A stretch of DNA of 64,000 nt from Paratrimastix pyriformis (GCA_027972325.1 JAPMOS010000053.1:124001-188000), one strand, 5' to 3'. Shown: positions 10,780-22,900, counted from the first letter of the stretch. Translations and numbers: made by a program. The notes: generated from the sequence alone by a model not told the origin.

Positions 10780-12062
10780 CGCGGCCGAGAGCCTTGTTCC
10801 CCGGTGCCGGGCGCACCGTCGGTCGAAATGGGTTCCCATTTTGGGATTGGCCCGGACAAGGGCCCAACTGACACCCCCAAACAAAAAGTGACTATCCACA
10901 CATGTCCAATTTGGTGCGGCGAGCCTGAGCTCGCATTGGATGGGGGAGAAAGTGGATGACCGACCGCCATCTGATGCCCTTCCGAGGGCCGTTCCAAAAA
11001 AAGGCTCTGTGGAGCACTGCTCCGCACTTGGGAAACATCATTCCCAGTGCCAGAATGAGCCCATTCCCAACCGATCCCCGGGAAAATCGGAAGCAAAAAC
11101 AGGCCAAACCGAGCCCGGAAAAAATAGCCGCTCTTCCCCCATTGGTAACTTGCGCTGCGACGGGATGCCTCTTCGACGGCTCTCCTGCGGCTCCTCACTT
11201 CGTTGACGAGGCATTTTATTAGGGTTTCATATCCTCAGTGATCTTATGTTTTGCGGAGGTGTCGCCGCTCGTCGATTCGGCCTTTTAAGGATCATCCACA
11301 TCTTTGGCATGTTCCGAGGATGATTGGCCTATTTAACGTATGTTTCCGAGTTAGGTCATTCTGCAATAGGTTTTTCTGCTTGCGTCGCGGATCAGATGCC
11401 CACCGTTTAATGCATTGCCGCCGGCGCTCCATGTCGTCTTTCTGTGTCTGTTTTCTTTCACAAAACAATCACCGTGGTGTTTTTCTCGGCCTCGCCGATG
11501 TTTTTCACGGGATTGAACTTTCCCACCACGTTGTGCACAAAAAAATGCTGACTCAAAAGCGAGCTTCCTGATCCGCGGGGTTGGAGCGGCTACTACTTTT
11601 TTTGAATGGGGAGGAATTTTGCAGGGCTTTTGGGAGTCAGGAATTTTCGATGATGGAATTTATCAGGTGCCACCACTTCCTCGTGTAAGGGGCATCCATT
11701 CCATGAGATGTCACATCACACCTCCTCCATCTCATTGGATTCCAACTTTTCTGAGAATGGGCTGTTTTTTGAGGCCCACTTTCCTCCTCCCGTTTATTTG
11801 GGTATCAGGTTCTTGCGCGCTACAGAGCCCTCTTTTTGAATGAAATTCCCACACCCGCCATCACCGCGGATGCACATGCACTTTGTCACACAGCACCCCA
11901 CGGCGGCAAGCCAGCGGGTCCCGGTCAGCAAACTCCAACATCCTGCCCCCTCAGCTCGCACGGGGTGGCATGGGTTTGGGCACCCGGGCAGCGGTCCCCA
12001 AAAGGGGAAACTCGCTGTACCAATTTCGACCGACGCTCAGCGCAGGTGAAATCGGTCTTGAA
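10780..12062. repeat. Right arm of the large imperfect inverted repeat
   Basis: Inverted partner of 8950-10300. It is followed by about 100 bp of element sequence and then by the insertion site of the Ty3/gypsy element. A small module (CCCAAAA GGGGA ... ATTTCGA) occurs here in both orientations, so part of the repetition is also direct. Confidence 0.6.
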
Positions 12063-12165
12063 GCGATGGGGCACGTGGAACTGTGCCCTGCACCGCTCCC
12101 CACCGCGGGGCACGGCCAAGTGCCAAGCGCTTGACCCCGACTGTGGAGGACGCCAAAGGGAGTCT

Positions 12166-12250
12166 TGTGCGTGTTAGGCGTTTGGAATAGGAGAGTTCTC
12201 CTGGGTAATATACTCGTGCAGGCACCCTCTCTGCACCCACCCTGCCCACA
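12166..12250 (+). repeat. 5' LTR of the Ty3/gypsy element, 85 bp
   Basis: Identical by eye to 17381-17465. It starts TGTGCGTGTTAGG, ends CTGCCCACA and is preceded by GTCT. Confidence 0.85.
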
Positions 12251-15200
12251 GTATCGATACTGGGCACTTCTCCTTTTTTCTTGATTTCAACTAGTGCCTG
12301 GTAACCGTTACACCATGTCTAGACAGAAATTCGCCACTATTCTTTTGCCGTCGAAGATTCGGAGCATGAAGCCGGAAGCTTTTGTTTCACCTTTGCCGAG
12401 TCTTCCTCGCCTCCGCAACATCTTGAACTTTGAAGAGTGTGTGAGATTTGAGGACACCATCTCACAGACTATTGGATCGATTGATGGCCTTCCTGTTGAT
12501 TTGAGGCAATTGGTCCCTCCTTCTGCGGTGGGTATTCTTTTGCGTTACAATCAACATTGCTTCGATTCTTGTGAAGATCTCTTTGATTCGCTTTACGACA
12601 TCTCTCGACCGAAATCAAATTTTCTCCGAACTCGTCTTTTGGCATCGCTTGTTTTTCTCCTCCACCGACGTCTGAGCAAATCGCCTTCTCACTTGAGGAA
12701 CATATTTGGAAGTTCCTCAGGTTTGTTGATGGGTTGAAGTTCCCGGCTGAGGCCGCCGCGAAGCTCTTTCTCAAGTCTTTCCGCGGTTTCTTTGGCGACA
12801 TGGTCAAGGATGAGTTCCTTGTTGGTTGCGCCGCGTCTCCTTCTTCGGACGATGATTCCTCTTCGTCTTCGTCTGAGGACGAGAAGCCAGCTCCTTTGGC
12901 TTCTGCCACTTCTGTTCCGGCCACTTCTGGTTCTGACCCCGCGGGTACTTCTGCCGGGGTTGCGAAGACGCCTGCCGAACAGGCCGCTCAGGAGCTGGCG
13001 GCCCTGGATCAGGAAACCGAGTTGCATCGAGCGGTCGAGCGCGTGCGCGATCTTGCGCAGAGACTTGACGAGGCTGCAGCGCTCCATCTGTCACGAGGTG
13101 TCACGACCGCTCCTCGCCCCTGTTTTCGGCCACTCCTTCGGCCATGGCCATCACCGTGAACGTGCTTTCGCCGGCCGTGTTCCTTTTCAACCTCCGACTC
13201 CGTCTCCTCCGGCCACTGCCTCGGTCCCCCCGCATCCGACTTCGCGGGGCTCCGTCGAGCGTAGCCGCCTTCGTGACCAGGGGCTTTGCACATGGTGTCA
13301 TTCCCCGGTCATGTGATCTCGGATTGTCCGGGCAACGATCATGGAATTCCCGGACGGAGCAGGTATCATCCTGAGAACAACGGGGCCCCGAGGTTGGCCC
13401 CAACCGTCCACCTGCTCCTGCTCCACCTCCTTCGACGTCTCCAGCCCCTTTGGGTACTTCCACCACATCGGCTCCCACTTTCGGTGGCGGACGGTACCCA
13501 CGCCGTTCGCGGAACCCGGCTCACTTGCGGCTTCTCCAAGCCTGTCCACCACCGGCTGGGGTTCCTGTTGGGCCTGTCACCTCTGTCGTACCGGCTGGCA
13601 CCCCCGCACCTTCAGCTTCTGTTGTGGCCACCACTCCATGCTCTGGGGCAGCTACCACCGCTGTCACTTTCCCATCTTTCGGGAAGCTTGACCCTCAGCT
13701 TACCACAACGGTTGTTGTGAACGGGGTGTCCGCGCCCGCTCTCCTGGACACTGGCGCAATGATTTCCGTTATCTCACCGGCTTTTGCGCATGATCTGGCA
13801 CTACCGGTTGTGGAGGACGGCCCGGTTCGCTCGGTATTGCTCGCTGATGGCAGTCGTACTTCTGTTCAGCGTTTCAGTCCCGTTACTTTGAGGCTGAGCC
13901 CCGAATGCAAGCCTCAACAGGCCGTCTTGTACCATCTGGGTCGTGACCCGTTGATCTTGGTTGGTCTCTCTGAATTGCGCGGGCATGGCCTTGTTCTTGG
14001 TGATACTCCAACCATCACTCCTCTCAACATCCCTGTTGATGATGACGACAACGATCTGGGTGATGATGATTATGGTGGTGAGGCCATTGTGGGACGCTTG
14101 GTTTTGGCCGGTCCCCTTGGTGCTCTTGATTCTGACGGCCAGCCAGATTTGGCCGCCCTTGCTCTTGCTGCTCCGCGCATCGCCACTCTTGCCACTCCGC
14201 CTTCCGGAGTCTCGGAATCCTCGCCTGTGTGGATTGCACCCGCTTCTGAACAGCCTCACCTTGGGAAGGCTGCACCGACCCTTCCTGTTGTTCGCCGTGA
14301 TGTTCTCACCGACCCTGAGGCCCAGCAGGTTACCGACCTTCTCGGCGAGTATGCGCATCTTTTCGGGGGACTCACCTCTTCCCCGCTGTGATGGAGCCTT
14401 TTCGGGTCCAGCTCTTGCCCGGAGCCAGCCCTGTCTCGACCCCTCCCCGGCGTTTTCACGGGGAAAAGGAGGCCTTCGTGAAGAGACAAATTGATGATTG
14501 GCTCTCTGCCGGAGTTATACGTCCATCACGGAGCGTCTGGGCTGCTCCACTGACAGTCGCCCCAAGCGTGGTGGCGGCTGGAGACTTTGTGTGGACTTTT
14601 CTCAACTCAATTCCCGGACTGCTCAGGAGGCTTTCCCGTTGCCGATGGTCAACGATTTGACTTCGGTTTTCGGGGCTGTGGTTACTTGGCCTCTTTTGAT
14701 CTCAGTGCCGGGTTCAATCAAGCGCCGGTGGCCCCAGAAAGCGTTCCGCTGCTCTCGTTCACCTCGAGCCATGGACAATTTGAGTTTCTTCGCCTGCCCT
14801 TTGGAGTTGTTTCGGGGCCCTCCTACTTCCAGAGGCAGACCTCAACCATTTTCTCCAATTTGGCCCGGACGGTTGTCTATCAAGACGACCTGGGTATTGG
14901 AGGACGGGATTTTCCTGAATTCCTTTCTGGCCTGCGACGTGCATTGGAACGAGCCGCACTTCACCGCCTTCGTCTGAATGTCAAGAAGGCCAACATTGGC
15001 CCCAAGGAGTTGTCTTATCTGGGTTTGCTCCTTGGCCCGGATGGGACTCGTCCTGACCCGGAGCGTGCTGCCCCTTTCCTGCAGCTGCGTGACCCTTGCA
15101 ACGTGGCTGAACTGCGCAGTCTTGTGGGGACGATCCAGTACTACATCCCGTACCTCCCTGGACATTACCGTCTTTTGGCTCCGATGCTTCCTCTTTTGAA

Positions 15201-17380
15201 GAAGGGCCAGCGCTTTCACTGGAACGCGGAGTGCCGGGAGTCTTTCAGCAAGCTGAAGACCCTGTTGTCGCGCGCGCCTGTGCTCCATCACCCTGACCCT
15301 CAGGCGCGGCTGGAGATCCGGACGGATGCTTCTCAGAAGGGGATTGGCGCGGTCCTCCTTCAATATCCACCTGGCCGTCCGGTGGAGACCGTATGCTTCG
15401 CGGGGAGGCAGCTGACCCCCGCGGAGAGACGCTACTCCACGCTTGAACAAGAGACTCTCGCCTTGGTTTGGGCGTTGCACAAGCTCAGGGGCTATCTGCA
15501 TGGCCCTATTGTGGCGACGACCGATCACCGGAACTTGAGCTTCGGCACCAGTGATTCCACCAGTGATCGTGTTCACCGCTGGCGCGCTCAGCTTGCCACG
15601 TATGCTCTGACTGTTCGCTATGAGCCTGGCTCTGGGAACTTCATTGCTGACTTGCTGAGCAGACTCATTGCTCCTGTGGACCCTCCCCTGCCGGTTTGTC
15701 GTGACGCACCACCTGGGGTTCGGGTGGTTGTGGTCGACGATGACAAGGATGGTCCCCTGGTTGAACAGCCACCTTTGCCCGATCTTGCTTCTCCTCACGA
15801 GCTTCCCGATGGGTTTTCCGTCGATGATCTTCCTTTGGTGAAGCTGTTGTCGCCTTTGAAGCACCGAATTGTCGATGGCCGCTGGGTCCTTGAGGAGCGA
15901 CCTCCGGATGATTGTGTGTCGCGCCTCTTGACATGTGCCCATTCGCTCCCACTTTCCGGCCATGGCGGAATCCAACGGACCGCCTATCGTTTGCATCAGG
16001 CGGTCACCTGGCCCCACGATGAGGAGGATGTTGCCAAGTTTGTCCGGTCTTGTGTGGGTGCCAACTTGCAGCCCGCAAGCCGGATGCTCCTGCTGATCTT
16101 CTGACGACACCAGCTGGGAGTCCTTTCTCGTCTCTGCAACTTGATTTCATTGGGCCCCTGCCGAAGACGTCGGCGGGATCCGTGTATGCTCTCACTGTCG
16201 TTGATCGCTGGTCTCGCCTGACCGAGGTCTCCGCTTTCCTGATGCCACCGCTCAGTCAGCAGTTTTGGGACTCCTCTCGTGGATTTCGCGCCATGGGGTT
16301 CCTCTTTCAATTTGCTCTGATGGCGGCCCGCACTTTGCGTCCGGAGCTTTTCACCAGGTCGTGGAGTCTCTTCGGGTTGATCACCATATCTCTCTGGCCC
16401 ATGCGCCGACTGGTCATGGTTTGGTGGAGAGGCAAAACGAAACCGTTCTGGATGCGGTCCGAGCGCTCCTGCTCGACAATCATGCTGCTGATGTGGAGTG
16501 GGATACCATCCTGGAGCCTGTCTCTTTTGCCATTAATTCTGCTCCGAACCGTGTGACTGGACTTTCGCCTTTTGAGGCCGTCCACGGGTTCAAGATGCGG
16601 TTGCCGATTCAGCAAGAGCTGGGGTTTCGCTCTGTGCTCGCTGATGATCCTTTGGCTTTTGCTGCTCGCCGATCGGCCCAGCTCCAGACTATTGTCGCCC
16701 GTTTTGCTGAGGCGGAGCGCAAGGCGTACGAGGGACGCCGCCGCGCGTATCTCCAGCGCGTGGCCCGTCGGCCGAAGGCTGAGTATGATCCGGCCGAGTT
16801 CGTCCTGGTTTCTTGGCCTGCGCCCAACAAGCTTGCTTCGGTGTGGCGTGGGCCGTACCAGGTTGTCTCTCGCGAGTCGCCTGTGAGTTACCGGCTCCGT
16901 GATCTGGTCTCGGGCATCGAGACTGTCTTTGCCGCCTCGCGGCTCCGTCGTTTTTTCCAGGGCGACATGTCCGAGAATGATCTTCGCGAGGTGGCCGCTG
17001 CGAAGGGGGAGTTCTTTGTGGAGTTTGTCCGGAGTCACCGTCGCCAACCTGCCCTTGAGTTCCTGGTGCATTGGCTCGGCTATCCCGACGCCGATGAGCC
17101 GTACGAGAACTGTGCTGGGAACGTACAGGTGGAGGAATACGTCCGGGCTCACCCTGATGCCCGGCCTGGTTCGGAGGATCGGCCCCGGCCCCAGCCCCGT
17201 GGCCAGCCCCGTCGGGCTCGCAAGGCCACGAGGGGGAAGGGGTAGGGGTCTGGACTTGTCGTTCGTAAAGCCGAACTTCTTTCCCTTTGTTTTGTCTATT
17301 CCATCCGTCTTCTTCGCCCTGCCTTTGTTTCCATTCCCCTTCCTCTCCCTCACCTGTGTCTTCGTCTCGAAGGGGGGTAG

Positions 17381-17465
17381 TGTGCGTGTTAGGCGTTTGG
17401 AATAGGAGAGTTCTCCTGGGTAATATACTCGTGCAGGCACCCTCTCTGCACCCACCCTGCCCACA
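17381..17465 (+). repeat. 3' LTR of the Ty3/gypsy element, 85 bp
   Basis: Identical by eye to the 5' LTR. It is preceded by a purine tract (AAGGGGGGTAG) and followed by the target duplicate GTCT. Confidence 0.85.
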
Positions 17466-17909
17466 GTCTGGGATTGCAGGAAAAGACGTTTGGTGGCACC
17501 CCCTGTGGGTGCGGAAGGAAAAAGTGACCAACCACGGCCCTGGACAAGTGTGCGGAAAGGGGTGTGGGTCCAAGGTGTGTCCGGAACTCCGGAAGTAGAC
17601 ACAGACCACTCACCAAAATTGAAAGGTAGTTTCTCCCATTCCCGAAGAATAATCCATCAAAAGATGGGGTTTCCCTGATAAATAGACGCTGAGATCCATC
17701 GAAAACGGTCCAAAAACACACCTTGAAAGTTTAGCGGCGCGGCGCAACGAGTTTTTTGAATTGAGATTCGGGAGGTGGTGCGTTGGATTCCCGAAAGCGT
17801 CACGTTTCAGGTGCACTTCAAACGGTTCCTGGATCTTGTTTCAGTGACGCAGGGCATGAGCAAGAACGGCCGCTGAGAGGTCATTTTTGGGGTATTTTCC
17901 ACAAAATTT

Positions 17910-17926
17910 CGGCTCCACGGGGTTAA
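17910..17926. repeat. Right terminal inverted repeat with TTAA
   Basis: CGGCTCCACGGGG followed by TTAA at 17923-17926, the exact complement of the left end. The next LTR element begins 5 bp beyond it. Confidence 0.75.
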
Positions 17927-17931
17927 GGGGG

Positions 17932-18022
17932 TGTTGTAGTAGAGCCTTCCCCGTCAATACAGACCCCTTCCTTTGTGCCCCCAATGGCTTGCTCCGCCGA
18001 GTACTCAGCACCCCGTGCCACA
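17932..18022 (+). repeat. 5' LTR of the integrase-only element, 91 bp
   Basis: Identical by eye to 19685-19775. It begins TGTTG and ends CCACA, like the other LTR family here. Confidence 0.85.
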
Positions 18023-19684
18023 GTAACGGCCACACCCCCGCTCAGCCCACGCCCGCCGTCACCCTCACCGCAAACGCCTCTGCTCCAACGCCAGCAGCGC
18101 AACCGCGACCCGTCCCGCCCCCAGTGCTGGATGACGATCCCGATCCTCCCAGTCCGGTTCCGATCGAATTGCCACCGCCCCCCGCCTATTCGGACCAACT
18201 GCCTCCAATTCCCGCCGACATCTGGACACGCGTCACCCCAGGTGCCCGCCCGGACGACCCCACTGTCGCCGCCCTCATTGCTATCGCCCACACGGCCACA
18301 GCCGGCGTACACCTCGGCGAAGGCCGCACGCGCGCGCTGCTCCACACCGTCACCTCCTGGCCGAACGACTCCCAAGACGTCCACACGTTCGTGAGCCACT
18401 GCCCAATCTGCCAGATCGCCCGCCTGCCCGCCAACCCTGACCACCCTGCCGATGTCCACGCCATTCCGCCTGCCTTTCCCTTCCATTCGGTCGAGATCGA
18501 TACGGTGGGCCCACTTGCGCCAGCCTCCGGTTACCGGCACATTTTGGTTTGCGTCGATGTATGCACGCGCTTCACCGAGCTCACTCCCCTATCCGACCTG
18601 GAGGCTACGACGGTCGCTGCCGCCCTCCTCGATTCCTGGGTCCTGCGCCACGGCGTCCCCAAGCTCGTCATTGGCGATGGTGCCTTCGCCTCGACCGTGG
18701 TCAAGGAGCTCACGGCCTTGCTCCAGGCCCGCCTCCATTTATCTTTACCCCTCGACCCGCGCGGCCATGGCAGAGTCGAGAGGAGGAACCTCGACGTTGA
18801 GCAAATGCTCAGGACACTTCTCACCGCTGACCACTACGTCAAGAATTGGCCATCCCATGTGCCGGCTGTCCAGTTTGCCATCAACTCCCTCCCATCAAGG
18901 ATCACTGGCCTGCCCCCGCACACACTCGCCTACGGCTATCCCCCGCTCCCCGCTCGACTCCCTCCGCGGCGCCGCCCCGCCTGACGGCTTCCCAGCCTTT
19001 GACCCCGCTCACCCACGCAAGTTCGCCAAGTTCCTACACCAACGCATCCTGCACCCTCTCCGAAGTCGCAGCCGCCGAAAAGCGCCAGTTCGACGCCCGC
19101 CGCGCCAAGTACCTCGCCGCACTCCCTCCCGCCCACACCGCGGACTATTCCCCCGGTGACCTCGTCTTACTCCTGCACCCCCGTCCCCACAAACTGCTCC
19201 CACCATCCTCCGGCCCCTTCGCCATCGTCGGCCCCGGTGACAACGCGGCATCGTTCATGTTGCGGAACCTTCTCACCGGCGAGCAGTTCCTCGCCTCGGC
19301 GAATCGTCTGAAGCGCTTCCTCCAGCCCGCCTACTCCACCCAGGAGGACACAGCCATACTCGCCATCCCCCCTGGCGAGGCCATTGTCAAGGAAGTCCTC
19401 GACCACGCCCTGGACCCTCTGCGCTTCCTGGTTCGCTGGCACACGGGCGCCACCGCCTGGATCCCGTATCGAGGCAATTCCAACAGCGCGCCACTGATAG
19501 CCTACATGCATGCCCGAGGTATCCACCCCCGCAAGCTCTCGAAAAAAGGGGGGTAGGATGAATGTAAGGTGGTTTCGGTCTTTCGTGTTGATTCGATGTC
19601 GTTTTGTGCATGCTTTCTCGCCATTCTCCGATGCCGACCCGATGCCGACCCTCTTCCTTGGCTTCGCCAAAAGGAAAGAGGTAG

Positions 19685-19775
19685 TGTTGTAGTAGAGCCT
19701 TCCCCGTCAATACAGACCCCTTCCTTTGTGCCCCCAATGGCTTGCTCCGCCGAGTACTCAGCACCCCGTGCCACA
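19685..19775 (+). repeat. 3' LTR of the integrase-only element, 91 bp
   Basis: Identical by eye to 17932-18022 and followed by the GGGG target duplicate. Confidence 0.85.
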
Positions 19776-19970
19776 GGGGCCTCCTCATTTCCCCTACTCC
19801 CCTCCCCTCTTTCTTCCTTCTTCTCCGGCAATTGCCCCATCGTACCATCACCGCCACCACCGCTATTCTACCGGTCGAGATGAATATGACATCGGCAGCA
19901 GGACCGAGCACCAATGCCGGCGGACAGTTCGAATCCCGGGGCTTTGTAGATTCTTTTTTTTTTTTTTGGC

Positions 19971-22900
19971 ATGGCGGCGCAATCATCAGAGAGCCAGGCC
20001 TCCCTCCCTCTTTCTTCACTACTGGAGCTGACAGACGAACAGCTCCAAACACTACGAACGATTTTCGATCGCGGGAAGAACAAGTCTCTCGACCGTATTT
20101 CATTCCTCCAGGCGATACAGGCCATTTTCCCGCGAATCACTGGACTTTGTCACAACAAGCATCTCGTTACGGAGATCTCTGGGTTTTTCGATATGATTGA
20201 TGTTCGGGGGATTGGCACCATCGACTGGAACGACTTTTCGGGCTTTATTGTGAGCGCGGGGGCGCAACCCCAACTCGAGCAGGCGCACCTCACCAAGGTC
20301 TGCTGCCACCTAGCCGGGGTGACTCATCCGTCTCCCTCGCCCCAGTTCAAGAGCCAGCCGGTCGCCGTGGAGGGGGCTGTCTTCGACCAGCCCGTCGAGC
20401 GGACCGTCTACATCAAGCGTCTGCCCACCCACCACCCAGCTGTTTCCATTGCCGGCTCAACCCCCCCGCGTGCTCTGTCGCCCCCCCCCCCCCCCCCCCA
20501 GCCCTCCAGCGGGTGCTGACCTGCGAGGGCAACCACACGGTGCGGGTCTGGTCGGCCGTCGACGGCACCCACACCAGGACCCTCGTTGGCCATTCGTCCT
20601 CGGTGCTCGACGTCGGTCCGCTCGAAGCGCCCACAGCTGCCTCGGGGGGGATTGGTGGGGCGGAAGTGACGGCCGGATGCGTGCGACACCGTGGGGGGTG
20701 GATGGCTGGTCCGGACGCAGTGTACATGCCTGCCAGCAAGCGGCTGGTGACGAGCTCCGCCGATCGGACGCTGGTCACGTGGGACGGGACCACCTTCGCC
20801 ATGCAGGGCCGCATCCTGACCCAGCACCCGCAGCTCTGCCTTGCCCACAGCCCCGACCAACCGTCCCTCAGGCCCCAGGCCCGTCCTGTCCCTGCCATGC
20901 CATGCCCTGCACAGCCCCGCCCCGCCCCTGCCCTGCCCTGGACCCGCATCCTTTGGACAGTTGCTCGGCCCGGGGGCCCGTGAGACCAAGCTGACCGGGC
21001 GGCCTTCGCTCGTGGGCACGGGGGGGGGCACGTGGGGGCGGGCCACGGCAGGTCTTCGAGGAGCTCGAGTCCCTCAACCGGACGGGCCTGGGCAACAGCC
21101 CGGCCGCCCTGGCCATGGCCGGCAGCAGCCCGCGCAGGGCCAGCTTGCTGAGCCCGTCCCCCCATCGGCGCCCCGCCCCATCCAGTGGCACCGCCAATTC
21201 GGGCCGCTTCGAGTGGCCCGTCCCAGGCGGGCCGGGGGGACGCTTCGACTCGCCCACGGCCCGGCTCGGGCGGGGCGGCAGCCCGGATAAGGCGTCCAGT
21301 CCGCACCACGATGCTGCCCTGCCCCCCCCATCCTCGGCCCGGCTCCCTCATGGCCGTTGTGACGGTGTTCTCTTCTGCGCCCCGTCGTTGTCGGCAGCCG
21401 GCTCGCCCGGGGGGTCGCCCCCCGGGAGCCCCACCCTCGGCGGGCTCGTGGCGGCCGGCGGCAGCCTGGCGGGCGGGGGTGGGGGCGCCGAGGCCGACGA
21501 GACGGCCACCCAGCGGAGCGCCAGCACCGTGCGGACGGGCAGCCGCTTCCACCAGCGGGCCGGCCAGGTGCGGGACATCCTGCGGGTGGTGGGGGCGCGC
21601 GGCCCCGGGGCCGGGGCGGGCCGGGGCGAACCCGCCGACGAGCAGCCCGCGGCCAGCGACCTGCTCTACTCGGGCGGCACAGACGGCCTCATCAACGTCT
21701 GGGACGCGGCCAAGGTCCGCCGGGGCGTCCGGCTGCAGGGTGCTTGGCGCCCGGTTCTTGGCCTGGGGGACCTGGGGCCTGGGGCCTGGTTTCTCATGCC
21801 GGGCTCCGGGCGGGCCATGCGAGCGCAGGGGCTGCGGGCGCCGGTGTGGTTCCGAGGGGAACGCTCCGACCGGTGGGCCACCCAGTCGCCCAAGCTGCAC
21901 CGCGACTGGGTCACCGACCTGCTCATGCTCCCCGAGCTCGGTCCGCCCCCGCCCGGCAACCCCCGCCCAGCACTCGCCCAGCACCCGCCCAGCACCCGCC
22001 CAGCACCCGCCCAGCACCCGCCCAGCACCCGCCCAGCACCCGCCCAGCACCCGCCCAGCCGCCCAGCACCGGACCTCCCCCACCCCGGCCTGTCGCCCTG
22101 GGATGGGATCCGCTGGGACGCATCCTCACCGCCTGGGATCTGCTGGGACGCATCCTCACCGCCGGGGCCGCGGGCGGGTCTTGCGGTGGGGCTGGGGTTG
22201 GGCCCTGCCGGGCTGGGGCTCGGGACGCGTGCAGGGCTGCTGGCGAGCGCCTCGCTGGACCGGAGCATCAAGCTGTGGGACGTGGCCGAGGCGCTGCTGG
22301 TGCGCGACCTGAAGGCCCACCAGAAGGTCCGCCACCCAGCCTTCGCCCCGGCTCCCATGCCCCACCAGCCGTCGCCCCGGCTCTCATGCCCCGCCAGCCG
22401 TCGCCCCGGCTCCCACGCCCCACGGCCGCCGCCTCACCCACCCTCGGCTCACGTGCCCCTGCTGGTGGCTGATTGGTTGCACGCTGGGGCGGCCCTCGGC
22501 TGGCGACCGGGCAGGGCGTGTACGGGCTGACGTACAGCAACGCGTACCGGTTCCTGGTCTCGGCCGGCTTCGAGCGGGACCTCTTCATGTGGAACCCCTT
22601 CCTCCGCGACTGCATCCACAGGCTCGCCGGTCCGCACCCGCACCCGCACCCGCACTCGCACCCGCACTCGCACCCGCACCCGCCCTGTCCACCAACCAGG
22701 CCGCACCCCTTCTCGCTGCCTCCCGCCGATTGCCCCCATCGGGTTGGACCCTGACCGCACGCACCCGGGGGGGTTCCACCTCGGCATCCGGGTCTGCAGG
22801 GCACGAGGCCTCGCTGGTTGGGGTGCATGCGGTGGCCGACTCGCCCCAGCTCATCTCGGCCGACGTCACCGGGTGCATCAAGACATGGGACATGTCCGCC

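Larger units (their letters stand above)
12166..17465 (+). mobile_element. Ty3/gypsy (chromovirus-like) LTR retrotransposon, broken, 5.3 kb
   Basis: The element has 85-bp direct LTRs starting TGTGCG and ending CCACA, and a 4-bp target duplication GTCT (12162-12165 and 17466-17469). Parts in order: a gag-like region from about 12.3 to 13.4 kb; a retroviral-type aspartic protease near 13.7 kb (LLDTGA); reverse transcriptase about 14.4-15.2 kb; RNase H about 15.3-15.7 kb; integrase with HHCC finger near 15.95 kb and DDE core about 16.1-16.6 kb; and a chromodomain-like tail near 17.0-17.15 kb (FLVHWLGYPDADEPYE). A purine tract precedes the 3' LTR. It is inserted in the right half of the piggyBac-like element. 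The LTRs read identical, so the insertion is recent, yet the coding region is broken, with roughly five or six breaks. Confidence 0.85.
8316..17926. mobile_element. TTAA-flanked terminal-inverted-repeat element, piggyBac-like, non-autonomous
   Basis: The ends are exact 17-bp inverted copies, TTAACCCCGTGGAGCCG at 8316 and its complement at 17910. TTAA outside and CCC inside is the hallmark of piggyBac superfamily ends, where TTAA is the duplicated target. Without the 5.3-kb LTR element inserted in it, the element is about 4.3 kb. I see no piggyBac transposase (no DDE_Tnp_1_7-like sequence), so it looks non-autonomous. The inside is mostly diverged modules in both orientations that form an imperfect large inverted repeat. 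Superfamily assignment rests on the ends only. Terminal repeats are perfect while internal repeats are roughly 70 percent alike by eye, which suggests old internal duplication with conserved ends. Confidence 0.6.
17932..19775 (+). mobile_element. Second LTR element carrying only an integrase region, 1.84 kb
   Basis: Two 91-bp direct LTRs (TGTTGTAGTAG... to ...CGTGCCACA) are flanked by a GGGG duplication (17928-17931 and 19776-19779). The part between them covers an integrase: zinc-finger region near 18.35 kb (HCPICQIARLP), DDE core about 18.45-18.9 kb (DTVGP, GDGAF) and C-terminal domain about 19.1-19.5 kb with a chromo-like end (FLVRWHTGATAWIPY). A purine tract precedes the 3' LTR. No gag, protease or reverse transcriptase part is present. 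It is broken with at least one or two breaks. LTRs look identical, so it is young. It lies 5 bp from the end of the piggyBac-like element and 196 bp before the next gene's ATG. Confidence 0.8.

Noticed and set aside
17389-17721. Minus-strand ORF across the 3' LTR of the Ty3/gypsy element
   Set aside because: It crosses an LTR border and a target-site duplicate, has no family match and no splice pattern. It is a chance ORF.
8316-17926. piggyBac transposase within the TIR element
   Set aside because: No ORF shows the DDE arrangement or Cys-rich C-terminus of that family. Long ORFs here are repeat modules or Ty3 parts.
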